DNA from: CADEFF01 sp964569315
Lineage (GTDB): Bacteria > Pseudomonadota > Alphaproteobacteria > Dongiales > Dongiaceae
Length of the DNA: 11,775 bases
Assembly: GCA_964569315.1 (NCBI GenBank)
Contig: CAZMUZ010000114.1
Location: 1-11,775 of the forward strand
Direction of reading: 5' to 3'
A model generated the notes under the pieces. It was not told the DNA's origin, ran no database searches, and was given only the letters and a program-made list of their open reading frames with translations. How positions within the stretch are numbered: position 1 is the stretch's first letter; each line of letters starts with the position of its first letter. Below, piece by piece: positions 1-6,146 of the stretch. The translations under genes and the position numbers were made by a program.

Positions 1-455
1 GTGCAGGCCAGCATCGCATAGGCCGCTTCCGGGATCATCGGCATGTAGATGGTGACGCGGTCGCCCTTCTTGACGCCGTGTTTCTTCAGCACGTTGGCGA
101 GCCGGCAAACGTTCTCGTGCAGCTCGGCATAGGTGATGCGGCGGCTGTCCTTCGGATCGTCGCCTTCCCAGATGATCGCCGTCTGGTCGGCGCGCTTGGC
201 GAGGTGGCGGTCGATGCAGTTGGCCGAGGCGTTGAGCGAGCCGTCATAGTACCAGCGGATGCGGATATCGCCGGTGAAGTCGGTGTCCTTCACCTTGCTG
301 TAGGGCTTGATCCAGTCGATGCGCTTGCCCTGCTCGCGCCAGAACCCCTCGGGATCGGCGATCGATTGCTCGTAGAGGCGGAAATAGCCCGCCTCGTCGA
401 TCCATGCCGATTTCGCCAGGGCCGCCGGAACCGGGAAAAGGGTTGCGCTGCTCAT
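1..455 (-). CDS. acs: Acetyl-CoA synthetase, N-terminal part (3' end outside window)
   Basis: Acs joins acetate, ATP and CoA through acetyl-AMP to make acetyl-CoA in the cytoplasm. The 151 visible codons match the start of the Acs family: a cap region with FWREQGKRIDWIKPYSKVKD, then WYYDGSLNASANCIDRHL, IIWEGDD and the beginning of the AMP-binding domain (KKGDRVTIYMPMIPEAAYAMLAC). These correspond closely to E. coli Acs as I remember it. The catalytic core and the acetylated lysine lie outside the window. The ATG at 455 is preferred because GGAGG at 466-470 sits 10 bases upstream. Another in-frame ATG at 464 would be only one base from that ribosome site. Acetoacetyl-CoA synthetase is a relative, but the N-terminal motifs favour Acs. 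Full-length proteins have about 650 residues, so roughly three quarters is missing. Confidence 0.95.
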   Translation of the reverse strand, partial: MSSATLFPVPAALAKSAWIDEAGYFRLYEQSIADPEGFWREQGKRIDWIKPYSKVKDTDFTGDIRIRWYYDGSLNASANCIDRHLAKRADQTAIIWEGDDPKDSRRITYAELHENVCRLANVLKKHGVKKGDRVTIYMPMIPEAAYAMLAC

Positions 456-528
456 CGATGCCATGCCTCCCAAGAAATGTCGGCGTCCCGACGGACGGGC
501 GTGATCCGGAAATCGCGACCGCGACATC

Positions 529-571
529 TCGATTATCGACAGAAATCCGGGCGGAACAAGCGAGCCGCCCG
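529..571 (-). promoter_or_regulatory. Candidate acs promoter with overlapping inverted repeats
   Basis: Read on the minus strand, TTGTTC (559-554) and GATAAT (537-532) are separated by 16 bases. The -10 is a five-of-six match to the sigma-70 consensus and the -35 is weak. This would give a leader of about 70 bases before the acs ATG. Two symmetric elements overlap it. TCGAT-T-ATCGA (529-539) covers the -10 and could be an operator. CGGGCGG/CCGCCCG (548-554 and 565-571) brackets the -35. All of this is sequence resemblance only. Confidence 0.3.
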
Positions 572-586
572 CGGCCGCGCAAGGGA

Positions 587-612
587 AGCTTAACCAGTTC
601 CGGGCATAAGCT
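587..612. promoter_or_regulatory. Inverted repeat AGCTTA-N14-TAAGCT upstream of the chemotaxis gene
   Basis: AGCTTA at 587-592 and TAAGCT at 607-612 are perfect inverted arms with a 14-base spacer, lying 36-61 bases before the TTG start of the chemotaxis receptor. The left arm overlaps TTAACC (590-595), which resembles a CtrA half-site. The second TTAA expected seven bases later is absent, so a CtrA call is not justified. It may be a regulator site or chance; no clear -10/-35 pair was found beside it. Confidence 0.25.
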
Positions 613-647
613 GGAGGATACCCTTTTCGGCACCGGAGCCCGCGTCC

Positions 648-2336
648 TTGACCTTCTCCCGCAATGCGTCGATCAAGGCGACCTTCCGTCGCTTTGCCGC
701 CATCGCCGGGCTCTTCCTGGTCGCGATGGGGGCGACCGGCACCTGGATCGCGGCGCGGCAATCCGCCGCGCTCGACAATGTGCTGGTGGCGACGGCAGCG
801 CTCCGCAATCACCTCGAAGCCGGCATGATGCAGAACGCGCTGCGCGGCGACCTGCTGGCCGCGCTGCAGGCCGCGAAAGCGGGCGATCGCGCCGGGCTCG
901 CCCGGATCGAGGCCGAGCTCGCCGCCCATGCCGCAACGCTTCGCGCGCGCTTCGACGCCAATGCCGCCCTTCCCTTCGACCCCGGGATCAAAGCCGCCGA
1001 AGCGCAGCTCATGCCGCAGCTCGCCGCCCACATCGCCGCCGTCACTTCGCTCGTCTCGCTCGCGGGCCAGAATCCGGCGACCGCCGAATCGAGGCTCGCG
1101 CCTCTCATGGAACGCTTCGCCGCGCTCGCCCAGGCGATGGCGTCGGTGACCGAGCGCCTCGCCGCCTCCGCCGCGGCCGCGCGCGAGGCGGCGGACGAGA
1201 AGGCGTCGGTCGCGACCGCAGGCATCGTCCTGACCGCGCTCGCCGCCTTTCTTCTGCTGGCCCTGCTGGCGACGCGCCTCGGCCGCCAGATCGTCCATCC
1301 GCTCGATCGCCTCACCCGGACGATGGGCGCGCTCGCCGCGGGCGAACGCGACGCCGTCATTCCGGAGCGGGACCGCACCGACGAGATCGGCCGCATGGCG
1401 GCCGCGCTTCAGGTCTTCAAGGAAAATGCCGCCGTCGCCGACGCCTTCGCTGTCGCGCAGGCCCGCGAGCAGCAGGCGCGCGACGAGCATGCCCGCCGGC
1501 TCGACCGGCTGAGCCGGAGTTTCGACGAGCGGGTGAGCGGCCTGCTGCGCGAGGTGCTGCAGGCGACGGGCGAGATGGAAACCATGGCCGAGACGATGGC
1601 GGCGACGGCGCTCGATACCGGCGCCCGCTCGCGCACCGTCGCCGCCGCCGCCGCCGGCGCCTCCGCCAATGTCGGCACGGTCGCCGCCGCGACCGAGGAG
1701 CTCGCGAGCTCCGTCACCGAGATCGGCCAGCGCGTGCAGCGCTCGACCGAGATCGCCGGCCAGGCCGTGGCCGAGGTCGGCCGCACCAACGAGACCATGC
1801 AGGGCCTCGCGACCGCCGCCGAGCGGATCGGCAAGATCGTCGGCCTCATCGGCGAGATCGCGAGCCAGACCAACCTGCTCGCCCTCAACGCCACCATCGA
1901 GGCGGCGCGCGCCGGCGAGGCGGGCCGCGGCTTCGCGGTGGTCGCGGCCGAGGTCAAGTCGCTCGCGACCCAGACCGGCAAGGCGACGCAGGAGATCGCG
2001 GCGCAGATCGCCGACGTGCAGTCCGTCAGCGCCCGCGCCGTGGCGGCGATCGACGGGATCGGCCGCACCATCGGCCAGCTCGCCGAGATCGCGACCGAGA
2101 TCGCGAGCGCGGTCGAAGAACAGTCGGCGGCAACGCGCGAGATCGCGCGCAACGTGCAGCAGGCCTCGGGCGGCACCGCCGCCGTCTCCGGCAATATCGC
2201 GACCGTCGATGCCGCGGCCGACGAGACGGGCCGCGCGGCGCAGCAGATGCTGGGATCGATTCAGGCGCTCGCCGAACGCTCGACCGGCCTTGGCGGCGTG
2301 ATCGGCCGCTTCCTCGAGGAAGTGAAGGCGGCCTGA
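648..2336 (+). CDS. Methyl-accepting chemotaxis protein (HAMP, transmembrane)
   Basis: A 562-residue chemoreceptor that would sense a ligand in the periplasm and control the CheA kinase through CheW. Visible layout: a short basic cytoplasmic start; membrane segment 1 at about 17-35; an alanine-rich, probably helical periplasmic domain to about 187; membrane segment 2 at about 190-209; HAMP at about 210-263 (with HPLDRLTRTMGALAAGE); then a long coiled-coil signalling domain. The conserved hairpin tip is at about 403-435 (EIASQTNLLALNATIEAAR, then AGEAGRGFAVVAAEV). Flanking Ala/Glu/Gln-rich heptads could be methylation sites. No CheR-binding pentapeptide is seen at the C-terminus, which ends RFLEEVKAA. 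The start is TTG: GGAG at 635-638 is nine bases upstream, and no in-frame ATG or GTG lies between it and the first membrane segment. The ligand cannot be predicted. No che genes are in the window, so it looks like an orphan receptor. Confidence 0.93.
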   Translation: MTFSRNASIKATFRRFAAIAGLFLVAMGATGTWIAARQSAALDNVLVATAALRNHLEAGMMQNALRGDLLAALQAAKAGDRAGLARIEAELAAHAATLRARFDANAALPFDPGIKAAEAQLMPQLAAHIAAVTSLVSLAGQNPATAESRLAPLMERFAALAQAMASVTERLAASAAAAREAADEKASVATAGIVLTALAAFLLLALLATRLGRQIVHPLDRLTRTMGALAAGERDAVIPERDRTDEIGRMAAALQVFKENAAVADAFAVAQAREQQARDEHARRLDRLSRSFDERVSGLLREVLQATGEMETMAETMAATALDTGARSRTVAAAAAGASANVGTVAAATEELASSVTEIGQRVQRSTEIAGQAVAEVGRTNETMQGLATAAERIGKIVGLIGEIASQTNLLALNATIEAARAGEAGRGFAVVAAEVKSLATQTGKATQEIAAQIADVQSVSARAVAAIDGIGRTIGQLAEIATEIASAVEEQSAATREIARNVQQASGGTAAVSGNIATVDAAADETGRAAQQMLGSIQALAERSTGLGGVIGRFLEEVKAA

Positions 2337-2373
2337 AAGGCAGCCTCCCGCCGCCTCCTTCGTCTCGACAGCT

Positions 2374-3735
2374 CTACTTGATCGACCCGCTCTCCGTCGC
2401 CGACAGCGGTTTGGCGCCGAGCGCATACCAATCCACCTTCCGCGTCGCATACATGGCGATCGCGAGGGCGACGAAGAGCCCGACGGCGCCCATCAGCAGG
2501 CCGTAGGTCTCGGCCTGCAGCAGCAGATAGAGAAAGCCGTGCAGCAGGCCGAGGAGCGCGGCGATCGCCCCGCCCGCGGCCCTGCCGACCGTGCCCGCGA
2601 TATAGAGGCCGTTGAGCGCGATCACCGCGACCGAGGCGAGGAGATAGGCGAGGCCGAATCCCATCTGCTCGGCCAGCGCCAGCAGCAGCAGATAGAAGAC
2701 CGCGATCGCGGCGCCGACCATCAGATACTGCACGAAATGGGTGCGGGTTGCGCGCATCACGCCGAATACGAAGATGGTCGCGAAGCTGAGGGCGATGACG
2801 AGGATGCCGTATTTGCCGATGCGGTCGGTCTGCTGATAGACGTCGCCCGGCTCGACGAGCGACACGCCGAAGGCATCCTGCTCGAGCGTCGGAAAATCGA
2901 GTTCGTCGCTGCGCCAGGCCTGCGGATAGTTCCGCGCCAGCGCGGAGACACGCCAGAGCCCCTCGAACCCCCGGTCGGTGATGGTTCGCGCCTCCGGCAG
3001 GAAGCTGCCGATGAAGTTCGGATGCGGCCAGTCGCCGGCGAGCTTCAGTGTCGTCGTGCGCCCCATCGGGAGCAGGTCGATCGCCCGTGTGCCGTTGATC
3101 GCGAGCGTGATGGTGAAGGCGCTGGGGCCACGGCCGGGCGCGAGGCCGGGGAGCTTCGCATGAGCGCCGCTCTCGAAGAGGCGCCCCTGCGGCAGCCCCG
3201 GCACCGGCGCGAGCGACTTGCCGTCGAGCGTGAAGGCGAGGTCGCGCACCCCGCCCATGTCGGCGATGCCGAGCCCGAGGCTCGCCTCGGACCAGAGGAT
3301 GTCGGCCGGGTCGATCGCGGCGGCGGGGTCCGGCGCCGGCAGCGTCCCGGTCAGGGTCAGCACCGCGTCATAGACCAGCACCTCGTAGACCGAGCGATGG
3401 CGGCGTTCGGTCGCAAGCCGGCCGTCGATGACGAGCGTCTCCGGCAGGATGTAGAGGAAGCGTTTCTCGATGCGCGGGTTCGCGTTCGGCTGCGGGATGC
3501 GGACCTGGTAGGGCAGTGCCAGATAGGGGCCGGCGAGCCGCTGCGCCCCGCCCCATTGCCCGGCGATCTCGTTCTCGACGTCGTAGCCGCGGCTCTGGCG
3601 CTCCCAGAGCAGCCCGCGGATCATCTCCAGCGGCGCCATCAATATCAGCGTCAGCAGCCCCAGCATGAGAATGCGCCCGGTGGCCGCGAATCCCGCCCGC
3701 GCCTGCGGATCGCCCTTGAGCAACGCTCCGATCAT
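2374..3735 (-). CDS. creD: CreD-family inner-membrane protein
   Basis: A 453-residue member of the CreD family, linked to cell-envelope integrity; in E. coli it is induced by the CreBC two-component system, and its biochemical activity is not known to me. One membrane segment lies near the N-terminus (about 21-37). A large periplasmic region follows to about 305, then five membrane segments at about 309-326, 336-354, 358-380, 386-406 and 411-430. Family signatures include DWPHPNFIGSFLPEAR at about 235-250, the VYQQTDRIGKYGILVIALSF entry to the membrane block, and TRKVDWYALG near the end; each has a close counterpart in E. coli CreD. The ATG at 3735 has a good ribosome site (AGGGG, 3741-3745, five bases away). 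An in-frame extension to 3813 lacks one and is not family-like. The gene follows the Rieske gene after 133 bases. No creB or creC is visible, so local control differs from E. coli or is remote. Confidence 0.92.
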   Translation of the reverse strand: MIGALLKGDPQARAGFAATGRILMLGLLTLILMAPLEMIRGLLWERQSRGYDVENEIAGQWGGAQRLAGPYLALPYQVRIPQPNANPRIEKRFLYILPETLVIDGRLATERRHRSVYEVLVYDAVLTLTGTLPAPDPAAAIDPADILWSEASLGLGIADMGGVRDLAFTLDGKSLAPVPGLPQGRLFESGAHAKLPGLAPGRGPSAFTITLAINGTRAIDLLPMGRTTTLKLAGDWPHPNFIGSFLPEARTITDRGFEGLWRVSALARNYPQAWRSDELDFPTLEQDAFGVSLVEPGDVYQQTDRIGKYGILVIALSFATIFVFGVMRATRTHFVQYLMVGAAIAVFYLLLLALAEQMGFGLAYLLASVAVIALNGLYIAGTVGRAAGGAIAALLGLLHGFLYLLLQAETYGLLMGAVGLFVALAIAMYATRKVDWYALGAKPLSATESGSIK

Positions 3736-3818
3736 CGGTTCCCCTCTTCTGCCCCGCGCGGCGGACCGGCCAAGGCCGTCCGGCGCTTCCGGCAGCACCC
3801 GGGATAGACGCAAGCCAT
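3732..3818 (-). other. Possible 28-codon upstream ORF overlapping the creD start
   Basis: An ATG at 3818 opens a 28-residue frame beginning MACVYPGCCRKRR. Its TGA (3734-3732) overlaps the creD ATG (3735-3733) by two bases in an ATGA arrangement. Such junctions often couple translation. No convincing ribosome site precedes its ATG, the peptide resembles nothing I know, and GC-rich sequence yields short frames easily. The creD ribosome site lies inside this frame, so translation of the small frame would affect creD initiation if it occurs. Confidence 0.15.
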
Positions 3819-3868
3819 GGCGGAAGCGGCCCGGCCGCGGGGCATTTTCGGGGCATTTGAGGGGCGGT

Positions 3869-4243
3869 TCAGCCCGTCAGCAGAACCCAGCCTGCCTCGA
3901 GGCGGATCGCTTCGGGCGTGAGGCTTTTGCCCTGGCAGGGGCCGGCGATGCAGAACCCGTCGGCGACGCGGAAGAGCGCGCCGTGGCTCTGGCAGAGGAA
4001 GTAGGCGCCGTCCTCGGTGAGGAAGCGGTCGGGCGCCATGTCGAGCGGCGTGCCGACATGCGGGCAGGCATTGCGCCAGGCCCGGACCCGATCGGCGTCG
4101 CGATGCAGGAAGACTTCGCGGCGCGCACCGCCCTCGCCGATCACGAAGCCGCGCGCGGCACCCTCCGGCAGCGCCTCCAGCCGGCAGAGCCGGATCGGCG
4201 ACACCCCGTCAGGCGATCCGCCGGTCGGCGCGGGGCCGCTCAC
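3869..4243 (-). CDS. Small Rieske [2Fe-2S] ferredoxin-type protein
   Basis: A 124-residue protein consisting of one Rieske domain. The cluster ligands are visible: C60-P-H62 in NACPHVGTPLD and C84-Q-S-H87 in FLCQSHGALF. They are followed by the GPCQGKSL loop at about 101-108 that usually covers the cluster. There is no signal peptide or membrane segment, so it should be a cytoplasmic electron carrier or ferredoxin-like subunit; the partner oxidoreductase is not in the window. Stand-alone proteins with this CPHxGTPLD...CxxHGALF pattern are common in proteobacteria, and I know no firm role for them. The start is GTG at 4243, sharing four bases (GTGA) with the stop of the EVE gene, which suggests translational coupling. 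The in-frame N-terminal 15 residues are low in complexity and may be dispensable. Confidence 0.88.
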   Translation of the reverse strand: MSGPAPTGGSPDGVSPIRLCRLEALPEGAARGFVIGEGGARREVFLHRDADRVRAWRNACPHVGTPLDMAPDRFLTEDGAYFLCQSHGALFRVADGFCIAGPCQGKSLTPEAIRLEAGWVLLTG

Positions 4244-4653
4244 GCCTTCATGCCGCCCATCTTGCTGAGCAGCTTCCAGGCGGCGGCATCGACCGGCATG
4301 ACCGAGAGCCGCGATTGGCGCACGAGGCCGAGCTCGGCGAGCTTCGGCTCGGCCTTGATCTCGGCCAGCGTCACCGGGCGCTTCAGCGGCTCGACCGCCT
4401 TCAGATCGACCATGCCGAAGCGGCCGGTCTTGTCCGAGGGGTCGGGGTAGTAGGTCTTGGCGACCTCGGCGATGCCGACGATCGCGAGCCCCTCGACCGA
4501 ATGATAGAAGAACACCCGGTCGCCGAGCTTCATGCCCTTGAGGTTGGCGGCGGCCTGATGGTTGCGCACGCCGTTCCAGTGCGTCCGTTTCTCCTGGACG
4601 AGCTTCTCCCAGGAATAGGAGGCGGGTTCGGATTTGACGAGCCAGTAGGCCAT
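4240..4653 (-). CDS. EVE-domain protein (THYN1-like)
   Basis: A 137-residue protein that is almost entirely one EVE domain, a PUA-like fold whose members bind modified bases in DNA or RNA. The family pattern is clear: YWLVKSEPASYSW at 3-15, WNGVRNHQAAANLKGMKLGD at 26-45, FFYHSVEG at 48-55, IVGIAEV at 58-64, and RQSRLSVMPV near the end. These aromatic and polar residues form the binding pocket in characterised relatives. The ATG at 4653 starts exactly at the conserved motif and has GAGGAG about ten bases upstream. A TTG six codons earlier would bury that ribosome site and is disfavoured. It begins 14 bases after the YciI-like gene and overlaps the Rieske gene, so the three are probably one transcript. 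It is a housekeeping-type member; nothing here links it to restriction or defence genes. Confidence 0.92.
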   Translation of the reverse strand: MAYWLVKSEPASYSWEKLVQEKRTHWNGVRNHQAAANLKGMKLGDRVFFYHSVEGLAIVGIAEVAKTYYPDPSDKTGRFGMVDLKAVEPLKRPVTLAEIKAEPKLAELGLVRQSRLSVMPVDAAAWKLLSKMGGMKA

Positions 4654-4667
4654 GGCGTGCTCGCTCC

Positions 4668-4952
4668 TCAACCCTTCCAGATGACCTGCTTCCAGGGCGC
4701 GATGGCGACGGAGGCGAAGAGGCCGGCCTTGGTGTAGGGATCGCCCGCGACGAAGGCTTCGGCGTCGGCCTTGGCGGGCACGTTCAGGATCAGCAGACTC
4801 GCCACCATCGCCCCGCCATCATCGCTCAGGATCGGTCCCGCCATCTGGATCTTCGCGTCGTTGGCCTTCAGATATTCCAGATGCGCGGGCCGGTTGGCGG
4901 CGCGGAGCGCGGCCGCGCCCGGCTTGTCGATGCAATGCAGCACGAAATGCAT
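4668..4952 (-). CDS. YciI-family protein
   Basis: A 94-residue cytoplasmic protein with the YciI (ferredoxin-like, dimeric alpha+beta) fold. Recognisable parts are MHFVLHCIDKPGA at the start, RPAHLEYL with the putative active-site His24, AGPIL at 38-42, an acidic SDDGG turn at 43-47, and the family hallmark GDPYTKAGLF at 70-79, followed by a C-terminal strand ending KQVIWKG. A His-Asp pair has been suggested as an active site in the Haemophilus homologue, but no reaction is established for this type. The start at 4952 has an AAGGGGA ribosome site about eight bases away. It is the first gene of the YciI-EVE-Rieske set and lies 171 bases after gpsA on the same strand. That gap is largely taken up by a palindromic repeat. 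Confidence 0.9.
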   Translation of the reverse strand: MHFVLHCIDKPGAAALRAANRPAHLEYLKANDAKIQMAGPILSDDGGAMVASLLILNVPAKADAEAFVAGDPYTKAGLFASVAIAPWKQVIWKG

Positions 4953-5008
4953 GATGGCGATTCCCCTTCGCTTCCCTGCCGATGGGTCCGGCGTGAGCGG
5001 GCGATCCT

Positions 5009-5107
5009 AGAGCATTTTCCCGCGAAGTGGGCACCGGTTCGCGGCAGAAAATGCGACCGGACCAAGGAATCCGGAGCGCGTTCCGAGTCAACTTCGAGGA
5101 AGCGCGG
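5009..5107. repeat. Composite palindromic intergenic repeat (GAGCATTTTC type)
   Basis: Two hairpins lie side by side between gpsA and the YciI gene. The first pairs GCATTTTC (5012-5019) with GAAAATGC (5047-5054), then CCGCGAA (5020-5026) with TTCGCGG (5038-5044). It has a two-base bulge and an 11-base loop. The second pairs CGCGTTCC (5077-5084) with GGAAGCGCG (5098-5106), with one bulged G. The first unit strongly resembles palindromes I remember as dispersed in Hyphomicrobiales intergenic regions; that is memory and has not been checked here. No T-tract follows either stem, so it is not a classical terminator, but it may protect or end the gpsA transcript. Confidence 0.7.
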
Positions 5108-5123
5108 CTTTGGTCGGGCCCCT

Positions 5124-6146
5124 CTAGCGAGTCGATGGCGCCGCCGCGTCCGGCTCGCTGCGCGGCGGCCGTTGCAGCAGCGCTTCCAGCGCGGTCTCGA
5201 TCGCGGCGCCGCGATTGAGGATCGCATCGACCGCGGTTGCGATCGGCATCTCGACCCCGGCCGCCGCCGCCATGCGGCAGACCGCGGCGGCGCTGTAGAG
5301 CCCCTCGGCCACGGTGCGCCGGCCGGCGAGATATTCGGCGAGCGTCCGGCCTTCGCCGAGCGCGATCCCGAGCGAGAGGTTGCGCGATTGCCGGCTCGTG
5401 CAGGTGAGGACGAGATCGCCGAGGCCGGAAAGCCCCATCAGCGTCGCGGCCCGCGCGCCGGTGGCGGCGCCGAACCGCATCATCTCGGCGAGCCCGCGCG
5501 CGACCAGCGCCGCGCGTGCATTGTCGCCGAGCTTGCGGCCGATCGCGATACCGCAGGGGATGGCGAGCACGTTCTTCACCGCGCCGCCGAGCTCGACGCC
5601 GGTGAGATCGTCGGTCCAGTAGAGCCGGAAATGGGAGGAGCCGAGCGAGGCGGCGAGCGATTGGCCGAGCCCGGCATCGGCGGCGCCGACCGTGGCCGCG
5701 CTCGGCAGGCCGGCCGCCACCTCGGCCGCGAAGGTGGGGCCGCTCAGCACCGCGATCGGCCGGTCCGGCAGCGTCTCGGCGAGCACGACGCTCATCGGTT
5801 TCGCGGTCTGCTGCTCGATCCCCTTGCAGCAGACGACGAGGGGCGTCTCGCGCGGCAGGTAGGAGGCCATCTGCTGCGCGACCTCGCGCAGGGTCTGCGC
5901 CGGCACCGCCAGCAACAGCGCATCGCGACCGGCGAGATCGGAAAGCCGCGCCGTGGCGATCACCGGGTCCGGAAGCTGGATATCAGGCAGATAGTCGGGG
6001 TTATGCCGGGTTTCGTTGATGCGGCTCGCCGTCTCCTGCCGGTGCGCCCAGAGCAGCGCCTCGCCGCCGGCCCGCGCCGCGGCGGTCGCGAGCGCCGTGC
6101 CCCAGGCGCCCGCGCCGACGATGCCCCAGCGGCGGAAGCCGCTCAT
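5124..6146 (-). CDS. gpsA: Glycerol-3-phosphate dehydrogenase [NAD(P)+]
   Basis: GpsA reduces dihydroxyacetone phosphate to sn-glycerol 3-phosphate in the cytoplasm, supplying the backbone of phospholipids. The 340-residue protein has the nucleotide-binding GAGAWGTALA at 11-20, VPAQTLREV at 81-89, CCKGIE at 106-111 with substrate-contacting Lys108, SGPTFAAEV at 135-143, and GGAVKNVLAIPCGI at 187-200 with the catalytic Lys191. It also has DNARAALVARGLAEM at 208-222 and GLGDLVLTCTS at 241-251. It is slightly longer than the usual 325-335 residues because of a polar, probably disordered tail (PPRSEPDAAAPSTR). Its ATG shares four bases (ATGA, 6143-6146) with the stop of tsaD, so translation is probably coupled. 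The stop TAG falls in a CTAG just outside the repeat that follows. Confidence 0.97.
   Translation of the reverse strand: MSGFRRWGIVGAGAWGTALATAAARAGGEALLWAHRQETASRINETRHNPDYLPDIQLPDPVIATARLSDLAGRDALLLAVPAQTLREVAQQMASYLPRETPLVVCCKGIEQQTAKPMSVVLAETLPDRPIAVLSGPTFAAEVAAGLPSAATVGAADAGLGQSLAASLGSSHFRLYWTDDLTGVELGGAVKNVLAIPCGIAIGRKLGDNARAALVARGLAEMMRFGAATGARAATLMGLSGLGDLVLTCTSRQSRNLSLGIALGEGRTLAEYLAGRRTVAEGLYSAAAVCRMAAAAGVEMPIATAVDAILNRGAAIETALEALLQRPPRSEPDAAAPSTR

Noticed and set aside
590..604. CtrA-like site TTAACC upstream of the chemotaxis receptor
   Set aside because: The full TTAA-N7-TTAA pattern is not met; only one half is present.
648..653. TTGACC as a -35 element
   Set aside because: It coincides with the receptor start codon, and no fitting -10 follows at 16-18 bases.
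2326..2361. Possible bidirectional terminator between the converging chemoreceptor and creD genes
   Set aside because: AGGCGGC (2326-2332) and GCCGCCT (2350-2356) can pair, but the loop is 17 bases, there is no T-tract on either side, and in GC-rich DNA such pairing is common.
404..2506. A 700-codon plus-strand frame overlapping the chemotaxis receptor
   Set aside because: It is out of frame with a clear receptor and translates to Arg-rich low-complexity sequence with no domain.
3826..3838. GCGGCC-C-GGCCGC palindrome upstream of creD
   Set aside because: The one-base centre cannot form a hairpin loop, and the sequence is pure GC, so chance is likely.
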